Assembly (NCBI GenBank): GCA_017999215.1
Contig: JAGOBQ010000210.1
Coordinates: forward strand, 1 to 7,433
Direction: 5' to 3'
Source: Thermoanaerobaculia bacterium
GTDB taxonomy: Bacteria > Acidobacteriota > Thermoanaerobaculia > UBA5066
Length of the DNA: 7,433 nucleotides
Position numbers and translations under genes: made by a program
Shown here: piece after piece, positions 6,382 through 7,433 of the stretch
Position numbering within the stretch: the first letter of the stretch is position 1
How the letters are laid out: each line of letters begins with the position of its first letter
Notes under the pieces: generated by a model
The model's database searches: none
Told to the model about the DNA's origin: nothing
What the model saw: the letters and a program-made list of their open reading frames with translations, nothing else

Positions 6382-7412
6382 ACCGTTCCTCCCGCCGCTT
6401 CCTCCGTCCCGTCCTCGCTTTCGCCGCGTCCGTCGCCGCGATTCTCTCGATCCACGCCAGGGGCGGCGCCGCGCCACCCGCGCGGGTCGAGCTTCTGAAC
6501 GTCTCCTACGACCCGACCCGCGAGCTCTACCGGGAAGTGAACGCCGCCTTCGCGAAGGAATACCTCGCGAAGACGGGCACGCCGGTCACCGTGAAGATGT
6601 CGCACGGCGGGTCGGGGAAGCAGGCGCGCTCGGTGATCGACGGGCTCAAGGCCGACGTCGTCACGCTCGCCCTCGCGTACGACGTCGACGCGCTCGCCGA
6701 CCGCGGCCTCGTGAGGCCCGGGTGGCAGGCGCGCCTCCCGCACAACTCGTCCCCGTACACGTCGACGATCGTCTTCCTCGTGAGGTCCGGGAACCCGAAG
6801 GGGATCCGGGACTGGACCGACCTCGCGCGCCCCGGCGTCTCCGTCATCTGCCCGAACCCGAAGACCTCGGGCGCCGCGCGGTGGGGCTACCTCGCCGCCT
6901 GGGGCTCGGCGCTGGAGGCCGGAAAGGGCGAGGCGGGGGCAAAGTCCCTCGTCGGCGGGCTCTTCCGGAACGTCGCCGTCCTCGACACCGGCGCCCGCGG
7001 CTCGACGACGACCTTCGTGCAGCGCGGCCTCGGCGACGTCCTCGTCGCCTGGGAGAACGAGGCGCACCTCGCGCTCGCCGAGACAGGGGCCGGGCGCGTC
7101 GAGATCGTCGTCCCGAACACCTCGATCCTCGCCGAGCCCCCGGTGGCAGTCGTCGACGCCGTCGTCGACCGCAAGGGGACGCGCGCCGTCGCGGAGGCCT
7201 ACCTCCGCTTCCTCTACACGCCCGAGGCCCAGGCGATCGCCGCCCGGCACCACTACCGGCCGCGCCTCCCCGAGGCCGCGGCGAAGGCCGGGCGCGCCTT
7301 CCCCTCCGTCGCGACCTTCACGCTCGACGGGCTCTTCGGCGGCTGGCGCGCCGCGCCGACGAGGCACTTCGACGCCGGCGGCGTCTTCGACGCCCCCTTC
7401 ACCACGAAGTGA
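6378..7412 (+). CDS. sbp: Sulfate ABC transporter, periplasmic sulfate-binding protein
   Basis: 344-residue exported solute-binding protein that captures sulfate (possibly thiosulfate) for a CysTWA-type ABC importer feeding assimilatory sulfur metabolism. The start is GTG 6378, overlapping the rrf2 stop by 4 nt, with the purine-rich GAAGGTGAAG just before it. An N-terminal signal peptide (SRRFLRPVLAFAASVAAILS) ends before about residue 32. The RR pair is a poor Tat motif, so Sec export is more likely. Family motifs appear in order: LLNVSYDPTRELY (39-51), HGGSGKQAR (76-84), ADVVTLALAYDVD (92-104), NPKTSGAARWGYLAAWG (160-176), DTGARGSTTTF (203-213), AWENEAHLA (224-232), and the ending GLFGGWRAAPTRHFDAGGVFD. 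ARW after the SG-loop resembles Sbp more than CysP, which usually has NGR there. The Gly-Gly anion-binding pair of Salmonella SBP is Gly165-Ala166 here. Sbp versus CysP is not fully settled. Confidence 0.94.
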   Translation: MNRSSRRFLRPVLAFAASVAAILSIHARGGAAPPARVELLNVSYDPTRELYREVNAAFAKEYLAKTGTPVTVKMSHGGSGKQARSVIDGLKADVVTLALAYDVDALADRGLVRPGWQARLPHNSSPYTSTIVFLVRSGNPKGIRDWTDLARPGVSVICPNPKTSGAARWGYLAAWGSALEAGKGEAGAKSLVGGLFRNVAVLDTGARGSTTTFVQRGLGDVLVAWENEAHLALAETGAGRVEIVVPNTSILAEPPVAVVDAVVDRKGTRAVAEAYLRFLYTPEAQAIAARHHYRPRLPEAAAKAGRAFPSVATFTLDGLFGGWRAAPTRHFDAGGVFDAPFTTK

Positions 7413-7433
7413 GCCGGCGGCCCGCCGCCCCGT
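7409..7433 (+). CDS. Possible start of the next transporter gene, cut by the window edge
   Basis: GTG 7409-7411 overlaps the TGA of the sulfate-binding protein gene in the same GTGA arrangement as the preceding junction. It opens MSRRPAAP before the window ends. Sulfate-binding protein genes are usually followed by the CysT (CysU) permease, and a basic N-terminus would suit a membrane protein. Only eight codons are visible and no good ribosome binding site is seen, so this rests on context. The alternative is that 7413-7433 is non-coding. Confidence 0.35.

Noticed and set aside
6108..7367. Minus-strand open frame opposite rrf2 and the sulfate-binding protein gene
   Set aside because: It runs through two firmly identified plus-strand genes and has a charged low-complexity composition.
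7413..7433. CGGCG...CGCCG mini-palindrome after the sulfate-binding protein gene as a terminator
   Set aside because: The stem is very short and the bases are better read as the first codons of an overlapping downstream gene in a transporter operon.

Overview
This is a very GC-rich chromosomal window with dense, ordinary bacterial gene organisation. It holds no rRNA, tRNA, CRISPR array, insertion sequence or phage gene that I can see. The strong third-position G/C bias keeps many antisense frames open, and those are shadows rather than genes. The M48 lipoprotein protease, the full-length E. coli-type Pta, and a secreted protein of a type I associate with Acidobacteriota or Myxococcota suggest a high-GC member of one of those groups. 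That placement is a weak inference, since nothing in the window fixes taxonomy.

Left half, minus strand, read from 4635 down to 1: ackA (acetate kinase) and pta (phosphate acetyltransferase) are 23 bp apart and form an operon for acetyl-CoA to acetyl phosphate to acetate plus ATP, or the reverse for acetate activation. After pta come two GC-rich hairpins, then a TPR-tailed M48 metallopeptidase lipoprotein whose 3' end runs off the window. Upstream of ackA is a roughly 300-bp divergent intergenic region. It holds two tandem hairpins close to the ackA ribosome binding site and a possible -10 element.

Right half, plus strand: first a secreted conserved protein of unknown function (4938-5747), closed by a strong GC hairpin. 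Next comes an AT-rich promoter/operator island that stands out sharply from its surroundings. It drives a TTG-started Rrf2-family regulator without cysteines. That gene overlaps by 4 nt (GTGA) a periplasmic sulfate-binding protein of an ABC transporter. The sulfate-binding gene overlaps by another GTGA the probable start of the next gene, which is cut by the window edge and is likely the permease.

The best candidate for a regulatory system is the Rrf2/sulfate-uptake unit. A 19-bp inverted repeat overlaps the -10 element and supplies the Shine-Dalgarno of the regulator gene. This suggests an autoregulated, CymR-like sulfur-responsive operon. I found no clearly novel multi-gene system.
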